In this document: in pieces, positions 63,977-64,000 of the stretch
Position numbering within the stretch: the first letter of the stretch is position 1
Layout of the letters: each line of letters begins with the position of its first letter
DNA from: Chitinophaga arvensicola
GTDB taxonomy: Bacteria > Bacteroidota > Bacteroidia > Chitinophagales > Chitinophagaceae
Assembly (NCBI RefSeq): GCF_900110835.1
Contig: NZ_FOJG01000001.1
Location: 372,001-436,000 of the forward strand
Length of the DNA: 64,000 nucleotides
Reading direction: 5' to 3'
The notes under the pieces: model-generated
Told to the model about the DNA's origin: nothing
What the model saw: the letters and a program-made list of their open reading frames with translations, nothing else
Databases searched by the model: none
Made by a program: the position numbers and the translations under genes

Positions 63977-64000
63977 TACTAGTATTTAAAAAAATATGAT

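Noticed and set aside
1..64000. CRISPR array, prophage, integrase, transposase, toxin-antitoxin or defence island
   Set aside because: No spaced direct-repeat array and no such proteins are visible; the genes are core-type housekeeping and envelope functions.

Overview
The window looks like chromosome of a Bacteroidota bacterium, most likely Chitinophagaceae and Chitinophaga-like. The evidence is lineage-typical genes (GldC, DUF4290, DUF6089, a GH3-type acyl-acid amide synthetase, a fused IcmF mutase), an aspartate-type MurA, and repeated matches to the Bacteroidota promoter element TAnnTTTG. It is a housekeeping region. I see no tRNA, rRNA, CRISPR array, integrase, transposase, phage genes or recognisable defence system.

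Layout. 0-6.4 kb: a Tat-exported GH125 mannosidase, the fused acyl-CoA mutase IcmF and a Nudix-fold regulator, all on the minus strand. 6.5-12.5 kb: ligA and tadA (plus), an SPFH protein, a small J-like protein and a PAS-LuxR regulator (minus), and Mn-type sodA (plus). 12.5-16.8 kb (minus): a Gfo/Idh/MocA oxidoreductase, then the rpmH-rnpA-yidD-S41 protease group. 16.9-29.6 kb (minus): a long envelope and gliding block, in transcription order GT4 glycosyltransferase, gldC, yqeY, cvpA, alpha/beta hydrolase, CBS protein, TamA-like POTRA barrel, nadK, DUF6089, uppS, bamA and two OmpH/Skp chaperones. Peptidoglycan lipid carrier synthesis, outer-membrane protein assembly and periplasmic chaperones are therefore encoded together.

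29.6-33.2 kb (minus): a lipoprotein, an orphan DppC-like permease, a GT2 and a hydrolase. 33.6-37.3 kb (plus): an acyl-CoA dehydrogenase and an exported muramoyl amidase. 37.6-49.9 kb: an M28 carboxypeptidase, an AhpD-like protein, a lone KorB, LysE, GH3 synthetase, IMPase-thiL, a GT39 transferase, nagA, a VOC protein and a nitrilase. 49.9-64 kb (minus): recX-uvrD, a desaturase, an ECF sigma factor, HdeD, an M28 peptidase, rpiB, tatC, a hemolysin-family protein, gmk, murA and DUF4290.

The non-coding signals worth most attention are: a three-copy family of long hairpins sharing GGGGAGATAGAAG ... CTTTTATCTCCCC at gene ends; a candidate ~167-nt small RNA with its own promoter and terminator between the hemolysin-family gene and tatC; an rnpA gene with no ATG/GTG/TTG start, for which ATA is the best candidate; and several palindromes placed at promoters. 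No clearly new multi-gene system was found. All functional names come from reading motifs by eye, without database searches.
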